A stretch of 64,000 nt of DNA. Origin: Cellulosimicrobium arenosum (lineage in GTDB: Bacteria > Actinomycetota > Actinomycetes > Actinomycetales > Cellulomonadaceae). How positions within the stretch are numbered: the first letter of the stretch is position 1; each line of letters begins with the position of its first letter. The position numbers and the translations under genes were made by a program. The stretch spans positions 1-64,000 of the forward strand of contig NZ_JACYHB010000011.1 of NCBI RefSeq assembly GCF_014837295.1, in the 5' to 3' direction. The notes under the pieces are model-generated. The model saw only the letters and a program-made list of their open reading frames with translations, had not been told where the DNA came from and searched no databases. Positions 17,713 to 26,872 of the stretch are shown in pieces.

Positions 17713-19050
17713 GGTGTGATCTCGGAGCTGCGGGCGCTGCTGCGCCTGGAGGGCTTCCGCAAGCTGTTCGCCGTCCGGCTCGTGTCGCAGGCGGGCGACG
17801 GCATGTTCCAGGTGGGCCTCGCGTCCCTGCTGTTCTTCTCCCCCGAGTCGCAGGGGACGGCGACGGCGATCGCCGGGGCCTTCGCCGTCATGCTCGCGCC
17901 CTTCACGATCGTCGGCCCGTTCGCCGGCGTGTTCCTCGACCGGTGGCAGCGCCGCCAGGTGCTCGTGTGGGGCAACGCGGTGCGCGTGGTCCTCGCCCTG
18001 GGCATGGCCGCGATGATGCTGACCGGCGGGGTGAGCGGCTGGATCTACGCGGTCGGCCTCGCAGCACTGTCCGTCAACCGGTTCCTGCTGGCAGGGCTGT
18101 CCGCAGGGATGCCGCGGGTCGTCGACGGCCCCCTGCTGCTCACCGCCAACTCCCTCGCCCCCACGCTGGGTGCGGGCGCCGCGTTCCTGGGGGGCGGCGT
18201 CGGGTTCGTCCTCGGGCTCACGTTCCCGCCCGGACGGGTCAAGGACTCGGTCGCGCTCGTGTGCGCGGGGGTCGTGTTCGGGGCGGCGTCGCTGCTCGCG
18301 CTGCGGATGAGCCGCACCCGGCTGGGACCGGATCGTCCTGCCGAGGCGGCGTTGACGAGCGAGATCGCCAAGGTCCTGGCCGGGCTGGCCGACGGCGCGC
18401 ACTACCTCGTGCGCCGGCGCACCCCCGGGCAGGCGCTGCTGGCGATGGCGACCCACCGGTTCCTGTACGGCGTCGTGTTCATCGCGTCGATCCTCATGGC
18501 GCGCAACCTGCTCTCGCCCGAGTCCCAGGACGCCGGTCTCGCGACGTTCGCCGTGATCATCGGGCTCACGGGGGTCGGCGGGGCGGGCGCCGTCGTCCTG
18601 ACCCCGACCCTGTCCCGCTACACCGGACCGCAGGTGTGGATCGCGCTCATGCTGCTCCTCGCCGCCGCGAGCCAGCTGCTGTTCCTCACCGAGCCGACGC
18701 GAACCGTCGTGTACGTCGGGGCGGCGCTCCTGGGGCTCGCGGCCCAGGGGACCAAGATCGCCGTCGACACGATCGTCCAGCGCGACACCGAGGACGGCTA
18801 CCGCGGGCGCGCGTTCGCGTTCTACGACGTGCTCTACAACGCGGCGTTCGTCGGCGCCGCCGCGCTCGCGGCGTTCACGCTCCCGGACGAGGGGTGGTCG
18901 CGCGGGGTGTTCGTCGCGCTCGCCGTCGCCTACGTCCTCGCCGCGCTCCTGATGTGGCTGCGCGGCGCACGGACCGCCGCACCCGCAGGCATGCCCGACG
19001 ACGTCCCCGCACCCCCCGGGCGGCCGCTGCCCCAGGACGGCCGGGCCTGA
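17710..19050 (+). CDS. MFS transporter (EntS/DHA3-like)
   Basis: Major facilitator superfamily membrane protein of 446 residues with about twelve membrane segments. The N-terminus (FRKLFAVRLVSQAGDGMFQVGLASLLFF) and the DRWQRRQVLVWGNAVR loop between helices 2 and 3 are typical of the EntS/DHA3 group, which exports siderophores or drugs. The C-terminal about 25 residues are Pro/Asp-rich and cytoplasmic. It begins 10 bp after the lipoprotein gene. Substrate cannot be deduced from the sequence. Confidence 0.85.
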   Translation: MGVISELRALLRLEGFRKLFAVRLVSQAGDGMFQVGLASLLFFSPESQGTATAIAGAFAVMLAPFTIVGPFAGVFLDRWQRRQVLVWGNAVRVVLALGMAAMMLTGGVSGWIYAVGLAALSVNRFLLAGLSAGMPRVVDGPLLLTANSLAPTLGAGAAFLGGGVGFVLGLTFPPGRVKDSVALVCAGVVFGAASLLALRMSRTRLGPDRPAEAALTSEIAKVLAGLADGAHYLVRRRTPGQALLAMATHRFLYGVVFIASILMARNLLSPESQDAGLATFAVIIGLTGVGGAGAVVLTPTLSRYTGPQVWIALMLLLAAASQLLFLTEPTRTVVYVGAALLGLAAQGTKIAVDTIVQRDTEDGYRGRAFAFYDVLYNAAFVGAAALAAFTLPDEGWSRGVFVALAVAYVLAALLMWLRGARTAAPAGMPDDVPAPPGRPLPQDGRA

Positions 19051-19112
19051 CCGCACGGCACGCCCGGCCCGACCTCGACGGGCTCGACCGGCCGCGTGCG
19101 AGCCGGCGTTCG

Positions 19113-19127
19113 TACGATGGCCGGGTG
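19113..19127 (+). promoter_or_regulatory. Leaderless-type -10 box (TACGAT) before the amidohydrolase gene
   Basis: TACGAT at 19113-19118 ends 6 nt before the GTG at 19125, with no ribosome-binding sequence in between. Confidence 0.45.
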
Positions 19128-20501
19128 ACAGACCTGCCCCCGCCCAGCACCGCGTACCTCGATCACGTCGCCGCCGAGACCGAGGAACGCCGTCGGGCGG
19201 CGGTCGGACCGGGAGGGGCCGCCGTCGACCCCGGGCCCGCCGTCGCGACGCCCGAGCCCCTGCGCGATGCCGTCGAGACGGCGGTCGCGGGCCTGGGGCC
19301 GGACCTCGTCCGGGTCGTCCACACCCTGCACGAGCATCCCGAGACCGCGTTCGCCGAGCACGACAGCGCGCGCCTGCTGGTCGACCTGGTCGCGTCCCAC
19401 GGGATCGCCGTCGAGGCGGGCGCACACGGCGTGCCCACCGCGTTCCGCGCCGAGCTCGGGACCGGGGACGGTCCCACCATCGCGATCTGTGCGGAGTACG
19501 ACGCGCTGCCCGGGATCGGGCACGCCTGCGGGCACAACGTCATCGCCGCCGCGGGGGTCGGCGCGTTCCTCGCGTTGCGCGACGTTCTGGGTGGCGGGCT
19601 GCGTGGTGCGGGCCGGCCGGGGAGCGACGGGCCGGTGCCGGGCCGGGTCGTGCTGCTCGGCACGCCCGCCGAGGAGGGGCACAGCGGCAAGGAGGTCCTG
19701 GCCCGGGCGGGCGCGTTCGACGACGTCGACGCGGCGATCATGGTGCACCCGTACGGGGTCGACGTCGCCGACCAGGTGTGGCTCGGCCGGCGCCTGCTGA
19801 CGTGGACGTTCACCGGGCGCGCGGCGCACGCGTCGGCGCAGCCGTTCATGGGTCGCAACGCGCTCGACGCCGCGCACCTGGCCTACCAGGGGATCGGCCT
19901 CCTGCGGCAGCAGATGCCGCCGTCCGACCGGGTGCACGCCACGATCGCCGAGGGCGGGACCCGGCCCAGCATCATCACCGAGCGGGCCGTCATGCACCTG
20001 TACGCGCGCTCCAAGTACGCCGACACGCTGCGTGACCTGTCGTCGCGTCTCGACGACGTCGCACGCGGGGCCGCTCTCATGACGGGTACCGAGGTCCGCA
20101 TCGACTGGGACGACGGCGCGCACCCGTCCCTGCCGGTGCGCACCAACCAGGCCCTGACCCGGCGGTGGGTCGCCGCGCAGCGGCGGCGCGGCCGGGACGT
20201 GCTCCCGGGCGGGGTCGTCTCGGAGACGCTCGCGGCGTCGACGGACTTCGGCAACGTCAGCTTCCGCGTTCCCGGGATCCACCCGCTCATCCAGGTCTCC
20301 GCACCGGACGTCGCCCTGCACACCGTGGAGTTCGCCCGGGCGGCGGGCGGGCGGGCGGCCGAGGTCGCGGCCCTCGACGGGGCCGCCGGTCTCGCGCAGA
20401 CCGCGCTGGACTACCTGTGCGACCCGGAGCTGCAGGACGCGGTCGCCCGGGAGTTCACCGCGCAGGGCGGACCCGTCGACGTGCCGCGCTACTTCGACTG
20501 A
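19125..20501 (+). CDS. M20-family amidohydrolase (AbgB/IAL-like metallopeptidase)
   Basis: Cytoplasmic zinc-dependent hydrolase of N-acyl amino acids, dipeptides or related amides. The 458-residue protein shows the M20D landmarks: the metal-binding YDALPGIGHACGHN, the catalytic Glu pair in GTPAEEGHSGKE, a His in AIMVHPYG, and a dimerisation (lid) domain beginning WTFTGRAAHASAQPFMGRNALDA. The GTG at 19125 fits the family N-terminus; the open frame extends upstream only as a shadow of the MFS gene. It may use the leaderless-type promoter just ahead. Substrate unknown. Confidence 0.88.
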   Translation: MTDLPPPSTAYLDHVAAETEERRRAAVGPGGAAVDPGPAVATPEPLRDAVETAVAGLGPDLVRVVHTLHEHPETAFAEHDSARLLVDLVASHGIAVEAGAHGVPTAFRAELGTGDGPTIAICAEYDALPGIGHACGHNVIAAAGVGAFLALRDVLGGGLRGAGRPGSDGPVPGRVVLLGTPAEEGHSGKEVLARAGAFDDVDAAIMVHPYGVDVADQVWLGRRLLTWTFTGRAAHASAQPFMGRNALDAAHLAYQGIGLLRQQMPPSDRVHATIAEGGTRPSIITERAVMHLYARSKYADTLRDLSSRLDDVARGAALMTGTEVRIDWDDGAHPSLPVRTNQALTRRWVAAQRRRGRDVLPGGVVSETLAASTDFGNVSFRVPGIHPLIQVSAPDVALHTVEFARAAGGRAAEVAALDGAAGLAQTALDYLCDPELQDAVAREFTAQGGPVDVPRYFD

Positions 20502-20582
20502 GCCCGTGCCGGTCCCGACCGGTCCCGACCCGCGACCTGCACCCACCACCGTGCCGAGGCCGGTGCCGCGACGGCCGATGAC

Positions 20583-20594
20583 TTCGGTACCGAA
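20583..20594. promoter_or_regulatory. Palindrome TTCGGTACCGAA upstream of the DHA2 transporter gene (candidate operator)
   Basis: A perfect 12-bp palindrome inside a wider inverted repeat (TGACTTC ... GAAGTCGTCA). Sites of this kind are bound by TetR- or MarR-type repressors of efflux genes, but no regulator gene is adjacent. The surrounding 316-bp gap (20502-20817) shows no other convincing feature. Confidence 0.4.
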
Positions 20595-20817
20595 AAGAAG
20601 TCGTCAGGTCAGGAGGGAATAACGCAGGATCGTTCGTGGTCGTACAGGGTACGGACAGCGCGCCGAGCGCGGTGTCCGTCCGGACTGCCGCACGTCACGC
20701 GGACCTCCCCACGACCGACCCGACGACGGCCGCGCCACCGCGCGCACACCGTCCGACCTGCCCACCGCCGGCCCGGAACGCGACCGGCGCGCCCACCCAC
20801 GCGAGCGGAGCCCACCC

Positions 20818-22389
20818 GTGACAGCATCTCCGACCACCACGCACGCACCTCCCGGCACGCTCTCCCGCCAGAACTTCCTCGTGATCGCGCTGCTGCTGGT
20901 CTCCACGTTCGTCGCGATCCTCAACGAGACCACGATGAGCGTCGCCGTCCCGGTGATCATGGACGAGTTCGGCGTCACCGCCGCGTCGGGCCAGTGGCTC
21001 ATGACGGCGTTCCTGCTCACGATGGCGGTCGTGATCCCGACGACGGGCTGGTTCATCGGGCGCGTCGGGACCCGGGTCGCCTACCTCACCGCGATGTCGA
21101 TCTTCAGCGTCGGCACGCTGCTCGCTGCGCTCGCGCCGACGTTCGGCGTCCTGCTCGGAGCCCGCGTGCTGCAGGCCTCGGGGACGGCGGTGCTGTTCCC
21201 GCTGCTCATGACCACGGTCATGACGCTCGTTCCCGCAGCGCGCCGCGGCCAGGTCATGGGGAACGTGTCGCTCGTCATCTCCGTCGCTCCCGCGCTCGGC
21301 CCGACCATGTCCGGCGCCGTGATCGAGATCGCGAGCTGGCGCTGGACGTTCGGCGTCGTGCTCCCCATCGCCCTGATCGCGTTCGCGATCGGTACCCGGT
21401 ACGTCCGCAACACGGCGGAACGTACACAAGCGCACCTCGACCTGCTGTCCGTGCTGCTCGCCGTCGGCGCGTTCGGCGGGCTCGTGTACGGCATGTCGGC
21501 GTTCGGCGAGAGCGCGCAGGGCGGAGCCGGTCTCCCCGGTGTTCCCCTGTGGGCCCCGCTCGCGGCCGGTGCCGTGCTCCTCGTCCTGTTCGGGCTGCGC
21601 CAGCTCTCGCTGCAGAAGCACGACGACGCGCTGCTCGACCTGCGGGTGTTCCGCTCGCGCGGGTTCTCCACCGGCCTCGGCATCCTCGCCACCGGCATGG
21701 TGGCGATGTTCGGCGTCATCATCCTCCTGCCGATGCTCCTGCAGGACGTCCTGGGACTCACGACGCTCCAGACCGGCCTCACGATGCTTCCCGGAGGCAT
21801 CCTCATGGGCGTCCTGTCGCCCGGCGTCGGCCGCCTCTACGACCGGTTCGGTCCGCGCCCGCTCGCCGTCCCGGGGCTGCTCGCCGTCGCGACCGCGATG
21901 TTCCTGCTCACGCGCGTCCACGAGGGTTCCCCGGCGTGGAACGTGCTCGTCGCGCACGTCGTGCTCAGCCTCGGCCTGGCGTTCGTGTTCACTCCGTTGT
22001 TCACCACGGCGCTGTCGTCGGTGCGCCCGGACATGTACGCGCACGGCTCGGCGACGCTCGCCACGCTGCAGCAGCTCGCGGGTGCGGCCGGGACCGCGAT
22101 CTTCGTCGCGATCATGTCCACGGCGGCCCGCGGCCTCGAGGCCGGCGGCGAGTCCGAGACCTCCGCCCTCGCCGGCGGGATCGACACGGCCTTCATGGTC
22201 GGTGCGGTCGTCGCGCTCGTGGCCGCGGTCGTCGCGACCACGCTGTCCAAGCCGGTCGAGCAGGACGGCGCCCCGCACCCGCACGGCGGATCGACCGTCG
22301 ATCCCGTCGACGTCACGGACGAGCCGCTGCGGGCCGACCCGGCCCCGCTCCCGTCGGCCCCGGTGCAGGACGCCCCGGTCTCCCGCTGA
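20818..22389 (+). CDS. MFS multidrug efflux transporter, DHA2 (EmrB/QacA) family
   Basis: Proton-driven drug exporter of 523 residues with about fourteen membrane segments. Typical features are FVAILNETTMSVAVPVIMDEFG (helix 1, an LDxTVVNVALP-like motif), the GRVGTRVAYLTAMSIF loop between helices 2 and 3, and the helix-5 ISVAPALGPTMSGAVIE motif C of antiporters. GTG at 20818 follows a GCGGAG sequence. The about 45-residue C-terminal tail is Pro/Asp-rich. A candidate operator palindrome lies 225 bp upstream. Confidence 0.9.
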   Translation: MTASPTTTHAPPGTLSRQNFLVIALLLVSTFVAILNETTMSVAVPVIMDEFGVTAASGQWLMTAFLLTMAVVIPTTGWFIGRVGTRVAYLTAMSIFSVGTLLAALAPTFGVLLGARVLQASGTAVLFPLLMTTVMTLVPAARRGQVMGNVSLVISVAPALGPTMSGAVIEIASWRWTFGVVLPIALIAFAIGTRYVRNTAERTQAHLDLLSVLLAVGAFGGLVYGMSAFGESAQGGAGLPGVPLWAPLAAGAVLLVLFGLRQLSLQKHDDALLDLRVFRSRGFSTGLGILATGMVAMFGVIILLPMLLQDVLGLTTLQTGLTMLPGGILMGVLSPGVGRLYDRFGPRPLAVPGLLAVATAMFLLTRVHEGSPAWNVLVAHVVLSLGLAFVFTPLFTTALSSVRPDMYAHGSATLATLQQLAGAAGTAIFVAIMSTAARGLEAGGESETSALAGGIDTAFMVGAVVALVAAVVATTLSKPVEQDGAPHPHGGSTVDPVDVTDEPLRADPAPLPSAPVQDAPVSR

Positions 22390-22400
22390 GACCCGTGGTC

Positions 22401-22454
22401 GACCAGGCGGTCGTGGCACGTCCCGCTCCGAGGACGAGCCGCGACCGCCTGGTC
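22401..22454. terminator. Bidirectional terminator between the DHA2 gene and the CCA-transferase gene
   Basis: Perfect 13-bp arms GACCAGGCGGTCG and CGACCGCCTGGTC separated by 28 nt, lying between convergent genes. Confidence 0.65.
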
Positions 22455-22478
22455 AGCGGCAGGCCGAGGCGCCAGGAG

Positions 22479-23963
22479 TCATGACGACGACGACTCCGGC
22501 TGGGTGGCCCACCAGGCCAGGAGGTCCTCGCGGGCGACGTCCGCCGCGACCGGGCCGCGGTCCAGGCGCCGCTCGAGCAGGTACCGGTACGCACGGCCCA
22601 CGACCGGGCCGGGAGCGATGCCGAGCGCCTGCATGATCTGCTCGCCGTCGAGGTCCGGGCGCACCGCGTCGAGCTCCTCCTTCGCGCGGAGCTCCGCGAT
22701 GCGACGCTCGAGGTCGTCGTAGGACTCGCGCAGCCGCTGTGCCTTGCGCCGGTTGCGCGTCGTGCTGTCGGCCCGCGTCAGCCGGTGCAGCCGCTCGAGC
22801 AGCGGGCCCGCGTCGGTCACGTAGCGCCGCACGGCCGAGTCGGACCACGCGCCGTCGCCGTACCCGTGGAACCGCAGGTGCAGCTCCACCAGGCGCGCGA
22901 CGTCCTTGACCACCTGCTTCTCGTACCGCAGGGCCTTGAGCCGCTTCGCCACCAGCTTCGCGCCGACCACCTCGTGGTGGTGGAAGCTCACGCCCCCGCC
23001 GTCCTCGAACCGACGCGTGGCCGGCTTGCCGACGTCGTGCAGCAACGACGCGAGCCGCAGCACGAGGTCCGGTGCCGGCACCGCCCCGTCCGGGCCGGTC
23101 TCCTGCGCGATCGCCTGGTCCAGCACCGTCAGCGAGTGCTGGTAGACGTCCTTGTGCCGGTGGTGCTCGTCGATCTCGAGCTGCAGGGCCGGCAGCTCGG
23201 GCAGCACGTGGTCGGCGAGGCCCGTGTCCACGAGCACCTCGAGCCCGCGCCGCGGCTCGTCCCCGCACACCAGCTTGGTCAGCTCGACCTGCACCCGCTC
23301 GGCGGACACGATCTCGATGCGCGAGGACATCGCGACCACCGCTGCGAGCGTCCCCGGTTCGACCGAGAAGCCGAGCTGGGCCGCGAACCGTGCGGCGCGC
23401 ATCATGCGCAGCGGGTCGTCGTCGAACGACCGCTCCGGCGCGATCGGCGTGCGCAGCACGCGCCGGGCCAGGTCCGTCAGTCCGTCGAACGGGTCCACGA
23501 ACGTCATGTCCGGTACGCGGACCGCCATCGCGTTGACCGTGAAGTCGCGGCGCGACAGGTCCCCGTCGAGCGTGTCGCCGAACGCGACCACCGGCTTGCG
23601 CGACGTCGGGTCGTACTCGTCCGTGCGGTACGTCGTCACCTCGACGACGATCTCGGGCGAGAACCTCTTCGCACCGATCGTGCCGAACTCCTTGCCGATG
23701 TCCCAGTGCGCGTCGCCCCACCGCGCGAGCAGGGTCTGGGTCTCGTCGGGAGACGCGGACGTCGCGAAGTCCAGGTCGTTGCTCGCGCGCCCGAGGAACG
23801 CGTCCCGCACGGGGCCGCCGACGAGCGCGAGCTCGTGGCCGGCCGCGCGGAAGACCTCTCCGAGCTCGACCGCTGCGGGTGCCATCTCGGTGAGCACGCC
23901 GAGGGCGCGACGCTGGAGCTCGAGCGCAGCGCCGGGAGACGGGAGTTCGGAAGGTATGGGCAC
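22479..23963 (-). CDS. cca: CCA tRNA nucleotidyltransferase
   Basis: Adds or repairs the 3' CCA of tRNAs from CTP and ATP. 494 residues: a nucleotidyltransferase head (LALVGGPVRDAFLGRASNDLDFATSA with the GG and DxD signatures), the ERFGT-like ERSFDDDPLRMMRAARFAAQLGF segment, an HD domain (HHRHKDVYQHSLTVLDQAI, LRLASLLHDVGK) and a C-terminal helical region. This head-plus-HD form is the one annotated pcnA (Rv3907c) in mycobacteria. The GTG at 23963 begins VPIPSELP; the ribosome-binding site is weak. It is divergent from the nudix gene, as in Mycobacterium. Confidence 0.93.
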   Translation of the reverse strand: MPIPSELPSPGAALELQRRALGVLTEMAPAAVELGEVFRAAGHELALVGGPVRDAFLGRASNDLDFATSASPDETQTLLARWGDAHWDIGKEFGTIGAKRFSPEIVVEVTTYRTDEYDPTSRKPVVAFGDTLDGDLSRRDFTVNAMAVRVPDMTFVDPFDGLTDLARRVLRTPIAPERSFDDDPLRMMRAARFAAQLGFSVEPGTLAAVVAMSSRIEIVSAERVQVELTKLVCGDEPRRGLEVLVDTGLADHVLPELPALQLEIDEHHRHKDVYQHSLTVLDQAIAQETGPDGAVPAPDLVLRLASLLHDVGKPATRRFEDGGGVSFHHHEVVGAKLVAKRLKALRYEKQVVKDVARLVELHLRFHGYGDGAWSDSAVRRYVTDAGPLLERLHRLTRADSTTRNRRKAQRLRESYDDLERRIAELRAKEELDAVRPDLDGEQIMQALGIAPGPVVGRAYRYLLERRLDRGPVAADVAREDLLAWWATQPESSSS

Positions 23964-24074
23964 GACGTCCAAGCCTGCCAGATCCCCGCGGTCCGCGGTG
24001 CGCCGACGGCCGCGTGGCGGCCCGGTCGGACGCCGGGCGCGGGGCCGCGTCCCGACGCGACGCGTCGCACTCGG

Positions 24075-24089
24075 TAAAGTTGCTGCATG
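24075..24089 (+). promoter_or_regulatory. Leaderless-type -10 box (TAAAGT) before the nudix gene
   Basis: TAAAGT at 24075-24080 ends exactly 6 nt before the ATG at 24087. There is no Shine-Dalgarno sequence, making this a clear leaderless candidate and probable start of the nudix-DUF6049-murJ transcript. Confidence 0.6.
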
Positions 24090-24767
24090 TCCACCCCAGC
24101 GCACGCCGACGAGCCCCGGAGGGAACCGGGGAGCTCGCGCGCTGACGGTCGGGCCCGCTCCTTCCCCGTTCCCTCGCCCCCCGGGGGCCACCCGCTGCGC
24201 ATCGACCCCGACGCCCGCCAGGCCCCGACGCCCGCTCCGCTGCCCGTCGTGGAGGAGGAGTCCGCCGGCGGTCTGGTGATCGAGGTGGACGACGGACGGC
24301 CCCACGCCGCCGTCATCGCGCGGCGCAACCGCGGTGGACGCCTCGAGTGGTGCCTGCCGAAGGGCCATCTCGAGGGGACGGAGACCCCGGCGCAGGCCGC
24401 CGTGCGCGAGATCGCGGAGGAGACGGGGATCGACGGCGCGGTCCAGGTCCCGCTCGGCGTCATCGACTACTGGTTCACCGGGTCCGACCGTCGCGTGCAC
24501 AAGGTGGTCCACCACTTCCTGCTCCGCGCGACCGGCGGGTACCTGACCGTCGAGGGCGACCCCGACGGCGAGGCCGAGGACGTCGCCTGGATCGCCGTGG
24601 ACGACCTCGCGGCCCGTCTCGCGTACCCGAACGAGCGCCGCATCGCGCTCGTCGCGCAGAACGTCCTCGCGGGTCGTCCGACCAGGTTGCGCACCACGGT
24701 CGAGAGTAGGGTGACCCGGACGATCGTCCGCCTGCCCGGCCCACGGAGCTTCCCCGACCCCTCATGA
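24087..24767 (+). CDS. Nudix hydrolase (MutT4-like)
   Basis: Hydrolyses a nucleoside diphosphate linked to another moiety; exact substrate unknown. The 226-residue protein has a complete nudix box GHLEGTETPAQAAVREIAEETGI (Gx5Ex7REUxEExGU) at about residues 92-114, preceded by about 55 disordered Pro-rich residues. By position next to the CCA transferase and DUF6049 it corresponds to Rv3908 (MutT4) of M. tuberculosis. The stop overlaps the next start as ATGA. Confidence 0.9.
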   Translation: MSTPAHADEPRREPGSSRADGRARSFPVPSPPGGHPLRIDPDARQAPTPAPLPVVEEESAGGLVIEVDDGRPHAAVIARRNRGGRLEWCLPKGHLEGTETPAQAAVREIAEETGIDGAVQVPLGVIDYWFTGSDRRVHKVVHHFLLRATGGYLTVEGDPDGEAEDVAWIAVDDLAARLAYPNERRIALVAQNVLAGRPTRLRTTVESRVTRTIVRLPGPRSFPDPS

Positions 24768-26872
24768 CGTCCACCGCCTCGCGCGGCGTGCGCGCCACCC
24801 GCGCGTCGACGCCGGTCCGCTCCGCCACGTCCGCGTGGCCCGTGGTGCTCCGGTTCCTGACCGCGGTCCTCCTCGGTGGTCTCGCCCTGCTCCCCACGGG
24901 CGGGCCCGCGCTGGCCGACCCCGCGGCGTCGGGCGCGCTGGGCAGCGCCACGGACGAGCCGGGCGTCACCGTGCAGCTCCTCACCCTGAGCCCCGGCGTG
25001 CTCACGCCCGACGACACGCTCGACCTGACGGTGCGCGTGACCAACGCGGGGACCGCGGCCGTCGCGGCGCCCGCGGCGTTCCTCGGCGTCGACCGCCGCT
25101 CGCTCGACACACGCTCGTCTCTCGACGGCTGGGTGGAGGCCGGCGTCGTCGGCCGGACCGGGTACCGGGTCGCGGACGAGTCCCTCGACCCGATCGCCCC
25201 GGGCGACTCGGTCGACGTCCCCCTCTCCGTCCCCGCGGACCGGCTGGGGATCGTCGCGGGCAGCGACTGGGGCCCGCGCGGGATCGTCGTCGTCGTGACC
25301 GACGCCGGGTCCCGCGTCGCCGCGACCAGGACGTTCGTGGTCGGTGCCCCGCCGGGCGACGTCGAGCCGCTGCGGCTGAGCGTCCTGGCGGCCGTCACCG
25401 GCCCGGCCGTGGACCCGGACGCCCAGACGTACGACGACGCGTTGGCCGCGGCGACCGCGGAGTCCGGCCGCCTCGGGAGGCTCCTCGCCGCGACCGGGAC
25501 GACGACGCAGGTGGGCTGGGCCGTCGATCCTGCCCTGGTCGCCGCCGCCGCAGCGTCGGCCGACCCTGCGGTCGAGGACTGGGCCGCGTCCCTGGACGCG
25601 GCGACCGCCGACCGCACGACGTTCGCCCTCGAGGCGTACGACCCGGACCTGGCGGCGTACGCGCGCGCCGGTGCAGACCTTCCCCGCGGGACGCCCCTGC
25701 CCGGCTCGGACCCCGAGCCAGCGGCGTCGGACGCGCAGGGCACGCCACCGGAGTGGCGCACGGACCTCGCCTGGCCCGCCGACCCCGTCCCGGACGTGGA
25801 GACGACGACGCTCGCCGCGTCGTCGGGCGCCACGGCCGTCGTCGTGGGCGGGGGCGGGCTCGCGCCCGACGACGCGCTGACCTACACCCCTACCGGGCTC
25901 GCCCGGGTCTCGACGACGGCCGGCGAGGTGACGGCCCTCGTCGCGGACCCGACCGTCACGAGCCTCGTCGCCGCAGGGGACGACCTCGCCACGTCGCAGC
26001 GTCTGCTCGCGGAGACCGCGGTCGTGGCGCGCGAACGACCCGCGGAGACCCGGTACGTGCTCGCCGCGCTGGACCGGACCTGGGAGCCCGACCCCGCCGC
26101 GCTCTCCGCGAAGCTGGACGTCCTCGGCGACGCGCCGTGGGTCGAGGTCGCGCCCGTGTCCGAGATGCTGTCCGCGCCCGTCCCCGCGGTCGACCGCGCG
26201 GCCTTGCCCGACGTCGCCACCGCGGAGACCGAGATGCCCGCCGCCGAGCTCGGCGAGCTCGGCGAGTCCCGCGCGGAGCTCGCCGAGTTCGCGAGCGTCG
26301 CCGTCGAGCCGGCCGCCCTCACCAGACCCCTCGAGCCGCGGTTCGTGACCCCGACCTCGGTGGCCTACCGCGCCGATCCCGAGAACCGCACGCGTGCGGT
26401 CCAGGACGTGCAGCGTGCGGTCGCGACCACGACGGGCAAGATCTCGTTGCAGCTGGGATCGACCATCACGTTCATCGCCGAGTCGGAGAACCTGCCCGTC
26501 CAGGTGTACAACCAGCTCCCGGAGGACGTCGTCGTGCAGGTCGTGCTCCGCCCGGACGGGCAGCAGCTCCAGGTGACGCAACGTCCTACCGCGTCCGTCC
26601 CCGCGGGCGAGGAGGTCACCGTCCCCGTGCCCGTCGAGGCGTTCGGCAGCGGCAACGTCACCGTGGCGGTCGAGCTCGTGAGCGCGGCGGACCCGCAGGT
26701 GCGGGTCGCGGACCCGCAGGATCTCGTCGTGCGCGTGCGTGCCGACTGGGAGTCCGTGGGCACCGTGGTCGTCGCCGGGCTGCTCGCCGTCGGGCTGCTC
26801 GCCGGGATCTGGCGCACCGTCCGGCGCGGCCGCTCACCGCGCCGCACCGCGGGGACCGAGGAGGAGTCGTGA
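24764..26872 (+). CDS. DUF6049-family envelope protein
   Basis: Exported membrane-anchored protein of 702 residues with unknown biochemical role. A signal peptide (about 25-50, ending ALA-D) is followed by an Ig-like domain (VTVQLLTLSPGVLTPDDTLDLTVRVTNAG), a long central region, a second beta domain (KISLQLGSTITFIAESENLPVQVYNQLP) and a C-terminal membrane segment (VVVAGLLAVGLLAGIW) with a basic tail. It matches Rv3909 by position and layout and is always found beside murJ, which suggests a role in lipid II export or its control. It overlaps both neighbours by four bases (ATGA and GTGA), so the three genes are tightly coupled. Confidence 0.82.
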   Translation: MTSTASRGVRATRASTPVRSATSAWPVVLRFLTAVLLGGLALLPTGGPALADPAASGALGSATDEPGVTVQLLTLSPGVLTPDDTLDLTVRVTNAGTAAVAAPAAFLGVDRRSLDTRSSLDGWVEAGVVGRTGYRVADESLDPIAPGDSVDVPLSVPADRLGIVAGSDWGPRGIVVVVTDAGSRVAATRTFVVGAPPGDVEPLRLSVLAAVTGPAVDPDAQTYDDALAAATAESGRLGRLLAATGTTTQVGWAVDPALVAAAAASADPAVEDWAASLDAATADRTTFALEAYDPDLAAYARAGADLPRGTPLPGSDPEPAASDAQGTPPEWRTDLAWPADPVPDVETTTLAASSGATAVVVGGGGLAPDDALTYTPTGLARVSTTAGEVTALVADPTVTSLVAAGDDLATSQRLLAETAVVARERPAETRYVLAALDRTWEPDPAALSAKLDVLGDAPWVEVAPVSEMLSAPVPAVDRAALPDVATAETEMPAAELGELGESRAELAEFASVAVEPAALTRPLEPRFVTPTSVAYRADPENRTRAVQDVQRAVATTTGKISLQLGSTITFIAESENLPVQVYNQLPEDVVVQVVLRPDGQQLQVTQRPTASVPAGEEVTVPVPVEAFGSGNVTVAVELVSAADPQVRVADPQDLVVRVRADWESVGTVVVAGLLAVGLLAGIWRTVRRGRSPRRTAGTEEES

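Noticed and set aside
20636-20821. 61-codon ORF ending in a GTGA overlap with the DHA2 transporter start
   Set aside because: The overlap is suggestive of a leader peptide, but the ribosome-binding site is 20 nt away and the composition (Ala/Pro/Thr/Arg) is that of random GC-rich DNA.
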